NCBI GenBank assembly: GCA_039962225.1
Contig: JAMPKV010000023.1
Location: 1-64,000, forward strand
Length of the DNA: 64,000 nt
Direction of reading: 5' to 3'
Origin: Microcoleus sp. AS-A8
GTDB taxonomy: Bacteria > Cyanobacteriota > Cyanobacteriia > Cyanobacteriales > Coleofasciculaceae
Numbering within the stretch: the first letter of the stretch is position 1; each line of letters begins with the position of its first letter. This document shows, one piece after another, positions 1 to 10,104 of this stretch. The position numbers and the translations under genes were made by a program. Below the pieces are notes generated by a model, which saw nothing but the letters and a program-made list of their open reading frames with translations, had not been told where the DNA came from and made no database searches.

Positions 1-310
1 GGCTTAAGTTATCGTGACTCACACCAAGCCTGATGACACAGGCTATTCTAAAGTTTACCCCTAGTTGTCACCCCACTCTAGACTGGTGGGTTATTTCTGC
101 CGCGCTGCACTAGCCTTCGGCACGCTTCGCTAACGCAGGCTTCAAAACCCTTAATTTTCAGTTAGTCCGCGCAGGCGGACTTGGTTTGTATAGCCGCGAT
201 TTCTAATCGCCAGGGCTTGGTGCAAGATCTGAGTACAAAAAAAGGGTAGTCATCCCGGATTTGGTGTAATCACAAACCCAACTCCAGTACAACTTCCTAT
301 TTCCCTAGGA
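1..310. repeat. Gene-free left edge with dispersed palindromic repeats
   Basis: No convincing gene is seen here. Positions 107-140 hold a REP-like sequence of the type cttcggcacgcttcgctaac. Positions 164-182 form a perfect 7-bp inverted repeat (agtccgc / gcggact around a 4-base loop), followed by tttgtatagccgcgatttc, a combination I recall as dispersed in filamentous cyanobacterial genomes. The region lies downstream of clpC, past its terminator. Function is unknown, and the dispersed-repeat statement rests on memory rather than a search. Confidence 0.5.
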
Positions 311-350
311 CAAAAAAAGCGGTAGAGAAGATTGAGCCTCTCTACCGCTT
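311..350 (-). terminator. Rho-independent terminator of clpC
   Basis: On the minus strand a 12-bp stem (aagcggtagaga / tctctaccgctt) with a 10-base loop is followed by a run of seven T. It sits about 55 bases after the clpC stop codon in the right orientation. Confidence 0.85.
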
Positions 351-405
351 GATTTAAGCACGGGCGTATTGCTCTACGCCTCTATTCCAATTAATGGCTA
401 ATTAA

Positions 406-2874
406 TTACTCAACCGCTTGAGGCAAAAGCTCTCGCTTCTCCCCTGGCAACACTTTCACGGTGCCACTGTCATCAACATCCACCGTAGCGATATCGCCAT
501 CTTTGATGTGTCCACCGAGGATTTGCTCCGCTAACACATCTTCAAGTAGGCGCATGATAGCCCGACGCAGCGGTCTTGCACCATAAGCGGGATTGTACCC
601 TTCTTCCACCAAGCGGTCTTTGAACCGTTCGGTGACTTCCAGGGTGATGCCTTGCTCGTTCAAGCGACCGAACACCTCTTTGAGCATAATGTCGGCAATT
701 TCCTTCACCTCTTCTCTGTTGAGCTGACGGAAGACGATAATCTCATCGAGACGGTTGAGGAACTCTGGACGGAAGTATTGCTTGAGTTCTTCGTTCACCA
801 GCGAACGGATGCGGTTGTACTGAGACTCGGCTTGATTCTCGCTAAACTCAAAGCCAATACCACCGCCACCTTTCTCAATCACCTTAGAACCGATGTTCGA
901 GGTCATGATCAACAGCGTGTTCTTGAAGTCTACCGTCCGACCCTTGGCATCGGTCAAACGCCCGTCTTCCAAAATTTGCAACAGCATGTTGAAGACATCG
1001 GGGTGCGCTTTTTCGATTTCATCGAACAGCACTACTGTGTAAGGACGACGGCGAACGGCTTCAGTTAGCTGACCGCCTTCGTTGTAGCCGACATAGCCTG
1101 GAGGCGAACCAATTAGCTTAGAAACTGTATGGCGCTCCATATACTCCGACATATCCAGGCGGATCATGGCATCTTCAGAACCGAAGAAGTAAGACGCCAA
1201 CGACTTGGCCAATTCGGTCTTACCAACACCGGTCGGTCCAGAGAAGATGAAGCTGGCAATCGGACGGTTGGGGTTCTTTAATCCTACCCGTGCCCGACGA
1301 ATTGCACGGCTTACCGCCTTCACGGCCTCCTCTTGACCAATCAGACGCTGGTGTAGGGTGTCTTCCATATGCAGCAGCTTCTCGGATTCGGATTCGGTGA
1401 GCTTATTCACCGGAACCCCTGTCCAGGACGCTACGATTTGGGCGATATCTTCTTCATCCACCACAGGCCCTGGTTCGTCACTACCGGAGTCTGTCTTTTT
1501 GCTTTGAGCGATCGCGCGAATTTCCGCCTTAATTTCCATTTCGCGATCGCGCAGTTCTCCAGCCCGATCAAAGTCCTGGGAGCGCACTGCATCATCCTTC
1601 TCCTTGAGAACCTGACGCAGTTCCTTATCCAACTCTTTCGCGGCGGGTGGTAGTTGGGAGTTAATCAAGCGCACCCGCGAGCCTGCCTCATCCACCAAGT
1701 CAATCGCCTTATCTGGCAGGTAACGGTCAGAAATATACCGATCCGAAAGCTTCGCTGCCGCTTCCAAAGCGCTGTCCAAGATTTTCAGCTTATGGTGTTG
1801 CTCATAGCGTTCGCGCAATCCATAAAGAATTTCAATCGTTTCTTCCACCGTTGGTTCACCGACCATGACCGGTTGGAAACGACGCTCTAATGCCGCATCT
1901 CGTTCAATATGCTTGCGGTACTCATCCAGGGTTGTCGCGCCGATGCACTGCAATTCACCCCGTGCCAGCGCTGGTTTGAGGATGTTGGCGGCATCAATCG
2001 CCCCTTCGGCAGCACCCGCCCCAATCAAAGTATGGACTTCGTCAATCACCAGGATGACATTCCCGGCCTGACGAATTTCATCCATAATCTTCTTGAGGCG
2101 CTCTTCAAATTCACCCCTATACTTGGTACCCGCGACCAACAGGCCGATATCTAAAGTTACAACCCGCTTTTCTTCGAGGATGTCGGGCACATCATTATTG
2201 GCAATTCGTTGGGCTAACCCTTCTGCGATCGCGGTTTTCCCAACCCCTGGTTCCCCAATTAACACTGGGTTATTCTTCGTGCGGCGACCCAAAATTTGGA
2301 TCACCCGCTCAATTTCCTTCGCTCGTCCCACCACGGGGTCAAGCTTCCCTTCACCTGCCATCTGGGTCAAGTTTGAGCCAAATTCATCCAGGGTTGGCGT
2401 CTTGGTACGACCCTGAGAGGCTCCACTCGTGACTTCTGCCGTCTCACCCAGCATCCGAATCACTTGTGTCCTCACCTTGGTCAGGTCTACACCTAGGTTT
2501 TCCAAAACCCTAGCCGCGACCCCTTCGCCTTCCCGGATTAACCCAAGCAGCAAATGCTCAGTACCAATATAGTTATGTCCCAGTTGGCGAGCTTCTTCGA
2601 GCGATAGCTCCAGAACCCGCTTTGCTCTGGGGGTAAACGGAATTTCTACCGCAACGAAGCCGGAACCCCTGCCAATGATTTTCTCTACTTCGATACGAGC
2701 GTCTTTGAGATTGACACCCATCGATTTGAGAACCTTAGCAGCGACGCCTGTACCTTCTCCGATAAGACCCAGAAGGATTTGCTCCGTGCCTACAAAGTTG
2801 TGCCCCAGGCGACGTGCCTCTTCCTGGGCCAGCATGATCACCTTAATGGCTTTTTCTGTAAAGCGTTCAAACAT
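406..2874 (-). CDS. clpC: ATP-dependent Clp protease ATP-binding subunit ClpC
   Basis: This is the HSP100/Clp AAA+ unfoldase that feeds substrates to the ClpP/ClpR protease core in the cytosol. Residues 1-145 hold the duplicated Clp N repeats. The first AAA+ module has Walker A GEPGVGKT at residues 207-214 and Walker B VIDEVH. A central UVR-type coiled coil near residue 430 distinguishes ClpC from ClpB. The second AAA+ module has GPTGVGKT near residue 550 and a Clp C-terminal domain. The length of 822 aa is normal for cyanobacterial and plastid ClpC. The start MFERFTEKA is the family start. The gene is monocistronic, with a strong terminator at 311-350. Confidence 0.97.
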   Translation of the reverse strand: MFERFTEKAIKVIMLAQEEARRLGHNFVGTEQILLGLIGEGTGVAAKVLKSMGVNLKDARIEVEKIIGRGSGFVAVEIPFTPRAKRVLELSLEEARQLGHNYIGTEHLLLGLIREGEGVAARVLENLGVDLTKVRTQVIRMLGETAEVTSGASQGRTKTPTLDEFGSNLTQMAGEGKLDPVVGRAKEIERVIQILGRRTKNNPVLIGEPGVGKTAIAEGLAQRIANNDVPDILEEKRVVTLDIGLLVAGTKYRGEFEERLKKIMDEIRQAGNVILVIDEVHTLIGAGAAEGAIDAANILKPALARGELQCIGATTLDEYRKHIERDAALERRFQPVMVGEPTVEETIEILYGLRERYEQHHKLKILDSALEAAAKLSDRYISDRYLPDKAIDLVDEAGSRVRLINSQLPPAAKELDKELRQVLKEKDDAVRSQDFDRAGELRDREMEIKAEIRAIAQSKKTDSGSDEPGPVVDEEDIAQIVASWTGVPVNKLTESESEKLLHMEDTLHQRLIGQEEAVKAVSRAIRRARVGLKNPNRPIASFIFSGPTGVGKTELAKSLASYFFGSEDAMIRLDMSEYMERHTVSKLIGSPPGYVGYNEGGQLTEAVRRRPYTVVLFDEIEKAHPDVFNMLLQILEDGRLTDAKGRTVDFKNTLLIMTSNIGSKVIEKGGGGIGFEFSENQAESQYNRIRSLVNEELKQYFRPEFLNRLDEIIVFRQLNREEVKEIADIMLKEVFGRLNEQGITLEVTERFKDRLVEEGYNPAYGARPLRRAIMRLLEDVLAEQILGGHIKDGDIATVDVDDSGTVKVLPGEKRELLPQAVE

Positions 2875-3207
2875 TGGCGTACTTCCATCACCTGTTGCGT
2901 GCCCGTGTACGCTGATTCTAGCATAGGGAATTCCACCGACTGTCTATTTCGAGACAACCGGAAGGGCTAGTTTTGGTCTAGATTTCCCTACTATTTAGGT
3001 GAGGAAATTAGGATTGAACCTTTTTTGGGGATAAATAATGAATCATTTGGATATTGCTTAAACGGTTTACTGACAAAGATTTGAGCCTTTCTTGATGGGT
3101 GATCTCGAAGAGTGAGTTGAAGCTTAGAGCTTAAAGGTTGAAGGCTGGAGGTTTGAACTTTCAACGGTTCAGCTTTCCAAAGTTCAACCTAAAAGACTTT
3201 CTCCCTT
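2875..3207. other. Intergenic region between clpC and rimI
   Basis: A gene-free stretch of 333 bp between two minus-strand genes. It should hold the clpC promoter; a TAGAAT -10-like hexamer lies on the minus strand near 2919-2924. Positions 3133-3190 hold several gttgaa/ttcaac words that can fold on themselves, and similar ttcaacctt words recur near 43320-43360. No ORF or RNA gene is recognised. Confidence 0.4.
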
Positions 3208-3927
3208 TCAACTGTTATGCCCATTCTCTAATTCCCTCCAGGTGAGATGCTGCCAGCCGCCACCGTGCAGGCGCTGTTTGGCTTGCCGATAACAGTGGGC
3301 AAGCGTTTCCTCAAAGTCCTGTTGTTGCAGCCCACCACGCCAGAGAATCAGGGCATCTTCACCCGTATCTTTGTAATAGCGTCGGCGTCGCCCTGCGAGC
3401 GTGAAGCCAAACTTTTGATAAAGAGATAGCGCGGCTTGATTTGATGGCTTCACCTCCAAGGTTGCCCACTCCAACTGACGCCTTTTGGCATCCCGTAGTA
3501 AAGCATACAGGAGTAATTGACCCAGCCCTTGATGTTGGTAGTCTGGATGCACCGCAAGAATCGTAATGTGCGCCTCCTCCAAGATTGACCAGTAACAACC
3601 TAACCCTATTACGGCATTTGACCGGAGCGGTGCGGTTTCAAAATCCGCTGTTTGAGCGTTTTGAGTCGGGGTGGGTTTGGGATTAGTCCCGTCGAGTTCA
3701 ATCTCTGGGGTAACAATTAAACCCTCCTCTAAACCAGACGACGGTGTCTGAAGTCCGGATTCCCCTTGAGTACTTGCCGCTTCTAAAATCAGCAATTGAC
3801 TGTTGGGGCTTTCTAACTCTCGCTCATAACCCGATCGCGTCCACAGACCCCCAAAGCACAGCCGATCTAGCTCCATAACGGCACTCAGCTGTTCTAGGGT
3901 TAGTGGTTTAAGTTTTAAGAAAGTCAC
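3208..3927 (-). CDS. rimI: Ribosomal protein S18 alanine N-acetyltransferase (RimI-like GNAT)
   Basis: A GNAT-fold acetyltransferase that probably acetylates the N-terminal alanine of ribosomal protein S18. The N-terminal part LDRLCFGGLW and the acetyl-CoA loop HPDYQHQGLGQ, followed by the EVKPSNQAALSLYQKFGF block, are typical. I chose the GTG at 3927, five bases after a GAGG, which gives MTFLKLKPLT as in relatives. A longer frame from TTG at 3981 would overlap the divergent lysA frame. The protein (239 aa) is longer than most RimI because a Pro/Thr/Glu-rich low-complexity insert of roughly 60 residues separates the first strands from the acetyl-CoA core. It is divergent from lysA, so the two share a short promoter region. 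Confidence 0.85.
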   Translation of the reverse strand: MTFLKLKPLTLEQLSAVMELDRLCFGGLWTRSGYERELESPNSQLLILEAASTQGESGLQTPSSGLEEGLIVTPEIELDGTNPKPTPTQNAQTADFETAPLRSNAVIGLGCYWSILEEAHITILAVHPDYQHQGLGQLLLYALLRDAKRRQLEWATLEVKPSNQAALSLYQKFGFTLAGRRRRYYKDTGEDALILWRGGLQQQDFEETLAHCYRQAKQRLHGGGWQHLTWRELENGHNS

Positions 3928-4001
3928 AGCCCTCAATTGTACACTGATTAACGGGACGCTCTCTTGGGCTTGTAATGCCAACCAAGGATAATATTTCCAT
4001 T

Positions 4002-5456
4002 ATGCTTTCAACTGACACGGCTGGGGCTGAAAATTCTGGAGCTCAGTATCTCCCCTCACCCAGCAATTGGGACACTCCTCGCTCACCCAATCAGGAACTG
4101 TTACCTCTTAGTGCAACAGTCAATAGTCGTGACTGTCTGGAAATAGGGGGTTGTGATGTAATGACGTTGGTGGAACGATTGGGTTCCCCGCTTTATATTT
4201 TGGACGAGGTGACATTACGAACGGCCTGCCGCCAGTACAGAGATGGGTTTGCTCGATACTACAAAGGGGATTCCCAGGTTCTTTATGCCTCTAAAGCCTG
4301 GAATTGTCTAGCTGTTTGTGCGATCGTGGCCTCAGAAGGCTTGGGGATCGATGTTGTGTCAGGGGGTGAACTCTACACCGCTTTACAAGCTGGCGTCAAA
4401 GCCGAAAAACTTTATCTTCACGGCAATAACAAATCTCAAGCTGAATTGGAGCTAGCCATTAGCAGTGGCTGCACGATTGTGGTAGATAACTGGCTGGAGC
4501 TACGCACTCTCGCCGATTGGAAATTACCGACTTTAGGCTTGAGTGGCGCATCTGACGAAGAGCCCACTCATCCAAAATCAAATCCGATTCGGATGATGCT
4601 ACGGCTGACTCCAGGCATTGAGTGTCATACCCACGAATACATTCGTACTGGCCATCTCGATAGCAAGTTTGGCTTTGATCCCAACGCCTTAGACCAACTC
4701 TTTGCCTTTGTCAGCCAACACCCCAACCTCAACTGCATCGGTTTACACGCCCACATTGGTTCGCAAATTTTTGAGCGCCAACCCCACCAAGACCTGGCGG
4801 GTGTTTTAGTGGATTTTATGACTAAAGCCTCTGGCTACGGTTTATCGATTCAAGAACTGAATGTCGGGGGTGGCTTAGGGATTCGTTACACAGAATCAGA
4901 TGATCCCCCTAGTATTGACGACTGGGTGAAGGGCGTTTCCGAGGCGGTGATGAGTGCTTGTGAACAGCAGCAACTGCCCCTACCCAAGCTACTTTCGGAA
5001 CCGGGGCGATCGCTCATTGGTTCAGCCTGTGTCACCGCCTATCGTGTGGGGAGCCGAAAGGAAATTCCCGAAATCCGGACTTACCTCGCTGTTGATGGCG
5101 GCATGTCCGATAATCCTCGCCCCATCACATACCAGTCCTTATATCGCGCCGTTGTGGCTAACCGGATGTCCGCTCCTGCCACAGAAACCGTCACCCTTGC
5201 TGGGAAACACTGCGAATCAGGAGATATCCTGATTAAAGAAGCCACCCTGCCTAAAACTGAGGTCGGAGATATCTTGGTCGTTATGGGTACTGGTGCATAC
5301 AATTACAGCATGGCGTCTAATTACAATCGCCTGCCGCGACCGGCTGCTGTATTGGTCAATCAGGGAGAAGCCAACTTGATTTTGAAGCGCGAGACCTATC
5401 AGGATATTATTCGGCAAGATTGTTTACCCGAACGACTCATGCCGACCAGCAATTAG
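4002..5456 (+). CDS. lysA: Diaminopimelate decarboxylase
   Basis: This PLP enzyme carries out the last step of lysine synthesis, meso-diaminopimelate to L-lysine plus CO2. It is a fold-III decarboxylase. The PLP lysine lies in VLYASKAWN, glycine-rich PLP phosphate contacts in LNVGGGLGIRY, substrate and PLP residues in LHAHIGSQIF and SEPGRSLIG, and the catalytic cysteine in HCESGDIL. An ATG at 3975 is in frame, but MLSTDTAGAENSGAQYLP at 4002 resembles the start of cyanobacterial LysA and avoids overlap with rimI. An N-terminal extension of about 50 residues before the barrel is usual in cyanobacteria. It is followed 200 bp later by cdaA-uppS in the same direction. Confidence 0.95.
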   Translation: MLSTDTAGAENSGAQYLPSPSNWDTPRSPNQELLPLSATVNSRDCLEIGGCDVMTLVERLGSPLYILDEVTLRTACRQYRDGFARYYKGDSQVLYASKAWNCLAVCAIVASEGLGIDVVSGGELYTALQAGVKAEKLYLHGNNKSQAELELAISSGCTIVVDNWLELRTLADWKLPTLGLSGASDEEPTHPKSNPIRMMLRLTPGIECHTHEYIRTGHLDSKFGFDPNALDQLFAFVSQHPNLNCIGLHAHIGSQIFERQPHQDLAGVLVDFMTKASGYGLSIQELNVGGGLGIRYTESDDPPSIDDWVKGVSEAVMSACEQQQLPLPKLLSEPGRSLIGSACVTAYRVGSRKEIPEIRTYLAVDGGMSDNPRPITYQSLYRAVVANRMSAPATETVTLAGKHCESGDILIKEATLPKTEVGDILVVMGTGAYNYSMASNYNRLPRPAAVLVNQGEANLILKRETYQDIIRQDCLPERLMPTSN

Positions 5457-5657
5457 TTTCTCGCTAATAGGTAGTCCGGTTGGACTCGGTGAGCAACCGA
5501 ATTAATCTAATTTAGCGTCTTACTAGGAACAAAATCCTGGAGGGCTGACTCAAGAGTTTCCAAAGGCAATCGCTCTGTTCGTAACAACAAACAACTTCTC
5601 CCGTTAAAATCAAGCCAGAGTTAAGCATCCCAATAGCTAATCGTTTATAGAAGTTCA

Positions 5658-6581
5658 ATGCCCCCCTCGTCGTCGGGTTCATTTCCTGACCCTAGCTGGG
5701 CTCAGTCCGTGTTGCTTCATAGCATCGACGTTGGATTGGTTCTGGCACTCACTTATATGGTGCTCCTCATTATTGGGGAGCGCCGAACGCTGTGGATGGT
5801 TCGAGGGTTGATTGTTCTGATGCTGGCAGCCGCGTTAAGTAATCGTTTGGGCTTGACGCTGCTGAGTTTTGTGTTAGAAAAGTTGGTGGTTGGATCGGCT
5901 GTAGCCATGGCTGTGATTTTTCAGTCAGAGTTTCGTCGGTTTTTGGAACAGGTAGGGCGGGGAGAAATTGTGCAATTGTTTCAAGAGAAACGAAGGCCAA
6001 TCCCCAAACCCGACAGTGTGATCGATGAAATCGTGGACGCGGTTAAAGAATTATCCCAAAATCGAATCGGTGCTCTGATGATTATGGAAACGAATGGTCC
6101 GATTGATGAACGGGATGTATCTGTACCCGGCGTTCAGCTCAATGCTGAAGTCTCCAAAGAATTGCTGCAAACCATCTTCCAAACATCAACTTTGTTGCAT
6201 GATGGAGCGGTGCTGATTCGCGGTTCCCGCGTCGCTGCCGCTGGTGTAATTCTTCCGCTTTCTGAACGTACAGCATCACGGCAATTAGGTACACGCCATC
6301 GAGCCGCAATGGGAATTACCGAGCGCGTCGAAAATTGTCTTTGTATAGTTGTATCTGAAGAGACGGGTTCAATTTCTTTGGCGGAACGAGGAAAATTAAA
6401 CCGACCCTTAACAAGTAGTAAATTGAAAGAATTGCTAGAGGCTCGATTTTCGACCGCTGTTGACCGCGAGGCTGTCGCCCCAGGTTTACGCAGTATTGGT
6501 CGTCGAATTAAGTCTCGAGGAAAGGATGTGGTTTCGCGTGTCCTCCGTCTTCCGTCATCAACTTCCCAACAGAAGAAATGA
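5658..6581 (+). CDS. cdaA: Diadenylate cyclase (CdaA/DacA type)
   Basis: A membrane-anchored enzyme that makes the second messenger c-di-AMP from two ATP. The N-terminal 90 residues contain about three hydrophobic helices ([36 protein letters not shown]). A DisA_N catalytic domain follows, with the two signature motifs DGA (in [11 protein letters not shown]) and RHR (in [10 protein letters not shown]). Length and topology match CdaA rather than DisA. The stop codon overlaps the uppS start (ATGA), so the two are translationally coupled. The lysA-cdaA-uppS order is compatible with an envelope/osmotic theme, but the shared transcript is inferred. Confidence 0.95.
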   Translation: MPPSSSGSFPDPSWAQSVLLHSIDVGLVLALTYMVLLIIGERRTLWMVRGLIVLMLAAALSNRLGLTLLSFVLEKLVVGSAVAMAVIFQSEFRRFLEQVGRGEIVQLFQEKRRPIPKPDSVIDEIVDAVKELSQNRIGALMIMETNGPIDERDVSVPGVQLNAEVSKELLQTIFQTSTLLHDGAVLIRGSRVAAAGVILPLSERTASRQLGTRHRAAMGITERVENCLCIVVSEETGSISLAERGKLNRPLTSSKLKELLEARFSTAVDREAVAPGLRSIGRRIKSRGKDVVSRVLRLPSSTSQQKK

Positions 6582-7327
6582 CTGCTAAGCAAACATTATT
6601 AAAACAGTTACCAAGTGACCTCTCTCCCGACCGTCTACCCCAGCATGTAGCGGTGATTATGGATGGAAATGGTCGCTGGGCCAAACGCCGAGGATTACCG
6701 CGAATTATGGGGCATCGGCAAGGAGTAGATGCCCTAAAGGATTTGCTGCGCTGCTGCAAGGATTGGGGAATCAAAGCGCTCACCGCTTACGCGTTTTCTA
6801 CAGAGAACTGGGGACGGCCCCTGGAGGAAGTGGATTTTTTGATGACGTTGTTTGAGCGAGTGTTGATGCGAGAAATCAGAGAGATGATGCAGGAGAATGT
6901 GCGGATTCAATTTGTGGGCAATTTATCTGTCCTGCCGCGATCGCTCCAAGCTCAAATCGAACGCTCCATGAGCGAAACTCAGAATAATTGTGACATTGTA
7001 TTTACTGTTGCTACAAATTATGGAGGACGAGAGGAGATTTTGCAAGCCTGCCGAGCGCTCGCCAAAAAGGTGCAGCAAGGTCAAATCCAAGCGGAGGAGA
7101 TTGATGAGGCGATGTTTTCACGCCACCTCTACACGGCTGATTTGTGTGACCCAGATTTGCTCATCCGTACCAGTGGAGAGATGCGCTTAAGCAATTTTCT
7201 GCTCTGGCAAATGGCTTACGCCGAAATTTATATCACAGAAGCCTTCTGGCCGGATTTTGATCGGGCGGAGTTCCATCGGGCCTTGTCTGCTTATCAAAAG
7301 CGCGATCGCCGATTTGGGAAGGTATAA
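6578..7327 (+). CDS. uppS: Isoprenyl transferase (undecaprenyl diphosphate synthase)
   Basis: A cis-prenyltransferase that condenses farnesyl diphosphate with isopentenyl diphosphate to make the C55 lipid carrier for cell-wall synthesis. Family signatures are [16 protein letters not shown] near the start (catalytic Asp, diphosphate-binding Arg), [13 protein letters not shown] in the middle, and [17 protein letters not shown] with [14 protein letters not shown] at the end. The length of 249 aa is normal. The start overlaps the cdaA stop by four bases. Confidence 0.96.
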   Translation: MTAKQTLLKQLPSDLSPDRLPQHVAVIMDGNGRWAKRRGLPRIMGHRQGVDALKDLLRCCKDWGIKALTAYAFSTENWGRPLEEVDFLMTLFERVLMREIREMMQENVRIQFVGNLSVLPRSLQAQIERSMSETQNNCDIVFTVATNYGGREEILQACRALAKKVQQGQIQAEEIDEAMFSRHLYTADLCDPDLLIRTSGEMRLSNFLLWQMAYAEIYITEAFWPDFDRAEFHRALSAYQKRDRRFGKV

Positions 7328-7403
7328 CGATTTTAGATTGTGGATATTGGATTCAAAAGCCGCTTATTGAGTCCAGCAAACTGTGAGCGTGGATAAAATC
7401 CAA

Positions 7404-7676
7404 TTATGGCCCGCAGAAGACAGCCGCTTCTATATCCCTACGGCTGAGGGAGTACTTAAAGGAGCGTTGAATATCTCGTCCCCCTTCACTGGCATTTAAA
7501 TAGCGCACGGTTAATTCCTCAATTTCTAAGCACAGTTGTGCTTTCCAACTGGCTCGCTCAACGTGCCAGCAGTGTAAGTCATTGCGGTCTTGTTCGCATC
7601 CCTGGGCTTTTAGCCACTGCTCAATTTCAGGGAGAGGATGGTTGTATAAAGGGGTATCAGCTAACGGAAGAGCCAT
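7404..7676 (-). CDS. DUF3143 domain-containing protein
   Basis: A 90-residue soluble protein matching the small DUF3143 family of cyanobacteria (MALPLADTPLYNHPLPEIEQWL start; the WKAQLCLEIEELTVRYL core). Its molecular function is not known. It lies 76 bp downstream of the J-domain gene on the same strand, and this neighbour pair is one I recall from other cyanobacteria, so the two may be co-transcribed. Confidence 0.85.
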   Translation of the reverse strand: MALPLADTPLYNHPLPEIEQWLKAQGCEQDRNDLHCWHVERASWKAQLCLEIEELTVRYLNASEGGRDIQRSFKYSLSRRDIEAAVFCGP

Positions 7677-7752
7677 ATTAAAGAATGAATGGTTTTGAAT
7701 GATGTTGGAGCAGTGCCCCTGGATCTGAAAGACGGTGGGAATGGACTGAAAA

Positions 7753-8391
7753 TTAAAACTTATCGGCGGATGGGGGTTTAGGAAGGGTTGGAGTCTGAGT
7801 CTTAACCAACGCTTGCTTTAAGGGCGGTTCGGATTTAAAGTTGCTCGGCGTCAGGACTCGATGAGGAATCGGCTGTTGTTGGGTCGGTGAGTTCTTACTG
7901 CTCGACCCAGAAACTGAGTGGAACGCCGAATCTCCTCGCGTTAACCCAATGGCGATCGCTAGCAGAATGCAACCCACAAAGGTTAAGCCCAGAATGAACA
8001 GAGCAAAAATCTCACCCGCCGAGAGAGGGCGGTCAGTTGGGTCGAGATAGGCTGAGGATGAGTAGGTTGGTCGCTTTTGGGAAACGGGTATGTTTAAATT
8101 TGCAGGTGCCTGAATGACATTGAAGCGTGAGTAGCCAATGGTTTGATCATACGCTACTCGCCGCTCTGGATTGCTGAGAGTGGCATAGGCTTCATTAAGT
8201 TGTTGAAATTTTTGAGTTGCCGTGTCCGTGGGTAAGGTAGTGGTATCCGGATGATAGCGCTTGCTAAGTTCCCGATAGGCACGCCGGATTTCTATGGGTG
8301 ATGCACTAGGGTGTAACCCCATTAGGAGATAATAATTTGGATTTTGTGTTACACCATTCCTGACTTTTTGTCTAACCCGATCTTGCGCCAC
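7753..8391 (-). CDS. J domain-containing membrane protein
   Basis: A DnaJ-like co-chaperone anchored in a membrane. The J domain occupies about residues 18-85, with the Hsp70-stimulating HPD tripeptide in KRYHPDTT and a normal helix IV. One transmembrane segment (FALFILGLTFVGCILLAIAIGL) follows near residues 130-150, then a Ser/Pro/Thr-rich tail. There is no G/F region, zinc finger or substrate domain, so it is a type III J protein that would recruit DnaK to a membrane site. The partner is unknown. Confidence 0.9.
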   Translation of the reverse strand: MAQDRVRQKVRNGVTQNPNYYLLMGLHPSASPIEIRRAYRELSKRYHPDTTTLPTDTATQKFQQLNEAYATLSNPERRVAYDQTIGYSRFNVIQAPANLNIPVSQKRPTYSSSAYLDPTDRPLSAGEIFALFILGLTFVGCILLAIAIGLTRGDSAFHSVSGSSSKNSPTQQQPIPHRVLTPSNFKSEPPLKQALVKTQTPTLPKPPSADKF

Positions 8392-8447
8392 GGCAGTTTT
8401 ACCCGGCAGAGATTACAACATGTTTCTCATTATTTTAAGCCAAGCGC

Positions 8448-8585
8448 ATGAAGTGCAGCTATCGTGTGATTGAATCCTACGGCGACACCATCGCTTTGGT
8501 TGGGCATCCCACCGAATCCGAGTTGACTACCCCTTTTGTGGAACGAACCACTCCAGACACAGAGTTCGCCCAGAAGAGTCCTTGA
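8448..8585 (+). CDS. Possible small protein (45 aa), unknown
   Basis: A short frame starting MKCSYRVIESYGDTIALVG, divergent from the J-domain gene and ending before the convergent membrane-protein gene. It has no membrane segment. Composition looks coding rather than random, with no in-frame start upstream. No clear Shine-Dalgarno is seen, which is common in cyanobacteria. I do not recognise a family. Confidence 0.4.
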   Translation: MKCSYRVIESYGDTIALVGHPTESELTTPFVERTTPDTEFAQKSP

Positions 8586-8621
8586 TTCTTTTTCCCATCA
8601 ATTCCCAAGCTCTTGTTTCAG

Positions 8622-10043
8622 TTAATGGCTTTCTAAGCGTTGCGAAGTCAAAATTCCTTGATATCGATAAACAACTCCACAAATTGCGGATAAAAGTACC
8701 CAACCGAAGGTATTGATTCGCATATCAAACAGCGTTACATCTACCAAGTTAAATAGAGTGCAGCCCCCGAAAGCCATTAGATAAGTGAAAAAAATTAATC
8801 TGTCTTGATGCCAGGAAGGTCTATTTTCGAGCGGTTCTATATCTGACCATACTCTTAAAATTAAGACAGCTTGAGCCAGAACCCAGCCAATTAAGCCACA
8901 CAATAACAGCGTCGCCGGAATACCCGTTTCAGCCATCAACATGAGTAGCAAATTGTGGGGATGACCCAGCCAAAGATGCATTGTCGCTTGGTAGAGTGGC
9001 GTAAAATTCCTTAGCCCCCAACCCATCCAAGGACGTTCCTGAGTCATCGTCCAGGCAAACTGCCACTGGGTTTTCCGCATCAGAGCCAGCGGACGATTGG
9101 GATACAATTGGTCAGTCAGTCGTGCCCACAAGAAAGGTGGGACAATCGTGCTACGCAGCCATTGGCGACCCAACTGAGGGCCAAACGACGCCCAGAGTAC
9201 GGTACTCGCTGCCGCCGTGACGCCTAGGACAATCAAGCGCCAACCCAGATATAGGGCAAAACTAAGGCAAGCTAAAACCACGATCCCCCAAGCATTGCGA
9301 GAATTGGTCAGAAGCAGAGCGATCGCATTCCCCAGGACGGCTACACTCCAAATTACTAGCTGCCCCACGGGGTAACGATTCCCGCTGTTTCGCCAAGCTT
9401 GAAACCTCTCAATCCACAGCCCTAACCCCAAAATAAACATGATCTGGAGATAAGCGGCGAGAATATTGGCGTACATGAACACCGAAGACATTCGTCCCGG
9501 AGGATTGCCCTTGGCTTCGAGTATCCAACCGAACACAATTTGCCACGGCACATTGCCTGCCCATCCCCAAAATAATTGCCCAAACCCGATGATCACAACG
9601 GGCCATGAACCTATAACCAAAAGCTTCGCGAGCTGTCGCAATTGAGAGGGATACTGAATTAAACTACTGTAAGCGGCAAAAACCAGGAAATACGGTAATA
9701 AATTGGCTAAACCCAGAAACGCTTCTGGACGGTTATGGGCAAAGCAACAGGTAATCACCAGCCATCCACTCAGAATAGCCAGTCCCCAATTCAAAGGGCG
9801 TCGAATAATAGTACGGTATTCTTGCTTCCAGGCTCCTGCCACAGCCAAGACGAGTCCCACGCTGCCCAGTGTTGGCATCCACGGGAACAAGAATAGCCCC
9901 CCTTGCAAAGCCGTCCACGCCGCCTGCAAACGCGGTTCTGGATGCTGGCTCAAAAGCGATTTGAAGATTTGAGAAACGCGAACTGCGCTTCGCAGCAGCG
10001 CTTCGCGATCGCACGTCGGGGGAATTTTGAATCGACTCCTCAC
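8622..10043 (-). CDS. O-antigen ligase / IctB-family polytopic membrane protein
   Basis: A 473-residue protein with about ten to twelve hydrophobic helices and the Wzy_C/WaaL features of a long periplasmic loop between helices and the motif GWGLRNFTPLY...HLWLGHPHNLLLMLMAETG (conserved Arg and His residues). Cyanobacterial members include IctB, once called a bicarbonate transporter, and polysaccharide ligases or polymerases. I would call it a lipid-linked glycan ligase/polymerase by family, with the substrate unknown. The first 30 residues are encoded partly by a REP/HIP1 repeat (about 9987-10016), so the true start may be an internal TTG near LSQHPEPRLQ. Confidence 0.8.
   Translation of the reverse strand: MRSRFKIPPTCDREALLRSAVRVSQIFKSLLSQHPEPRLQAAWTALQGGLFLFPWMPTLGSVGLVLAVAGAWKQEYRTIIRRPLNWGLAILSGWLVITCCFAHNRPEAFLGLANLLPYFLVFAAYSSLIQYPSQLRQLAKLLVIGSWPVVIIGFGQLFWGWAGNVPWQIVFGWILEAKGNPPGRMSSVFMYANILAAYLQIMFILGLGLWIERFQAWRNSGNRYPVGQLVIWSVAVLGNAIALLLTNSRNAWGIVVLACLSFALYLGWRLIVLGVTAAASTVLWASFGPQLGRQWLRSTIVPPFLWARLTDQLYPNRPLALMRKTQWQFAWTMTQERPWMGWGLRNFTPLYQATMHLWLGHPHNLLLMLMAETGIPATLLLCGLIGWVLAQAVLILRVWSDIEPLENRPSWHQDRLIFFTYLMAFGGCTLFNLVDVTLFDMRINTFGWVLLSAICGVVYRYQGILTSQRLESH
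9985..10016. repeat. REP-like HIP1 palindrome inside an N-terminal coding region
   Basis: The sequence gcttcgcagcagcgcttcgc followed by gatcgc is a small self-complementary repeat of the REP type common in cyanobacteria. It overlaps the annotated N-terminus of the O-antigen-ligase-like gene. A related copy ends the SelD gene near 52456-52482. Confidence 0.5.
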
Positions 10044-10104
10044 TCCTGGCTCCTCGCCGCTAAATTTAACAAGTTCACGGCTGAGTGCACAGTCGTCAGT
10101 CCAA

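Noticed and set aside
652-1068. 138-codon frame on the plus strand antisense to clpC
   Set aside because: It lies entirely inside clpC, has no family match, and its composition follows the clpC codon pattern. The other plus-strand frames in 1369-2926 are shadows for the same reason.
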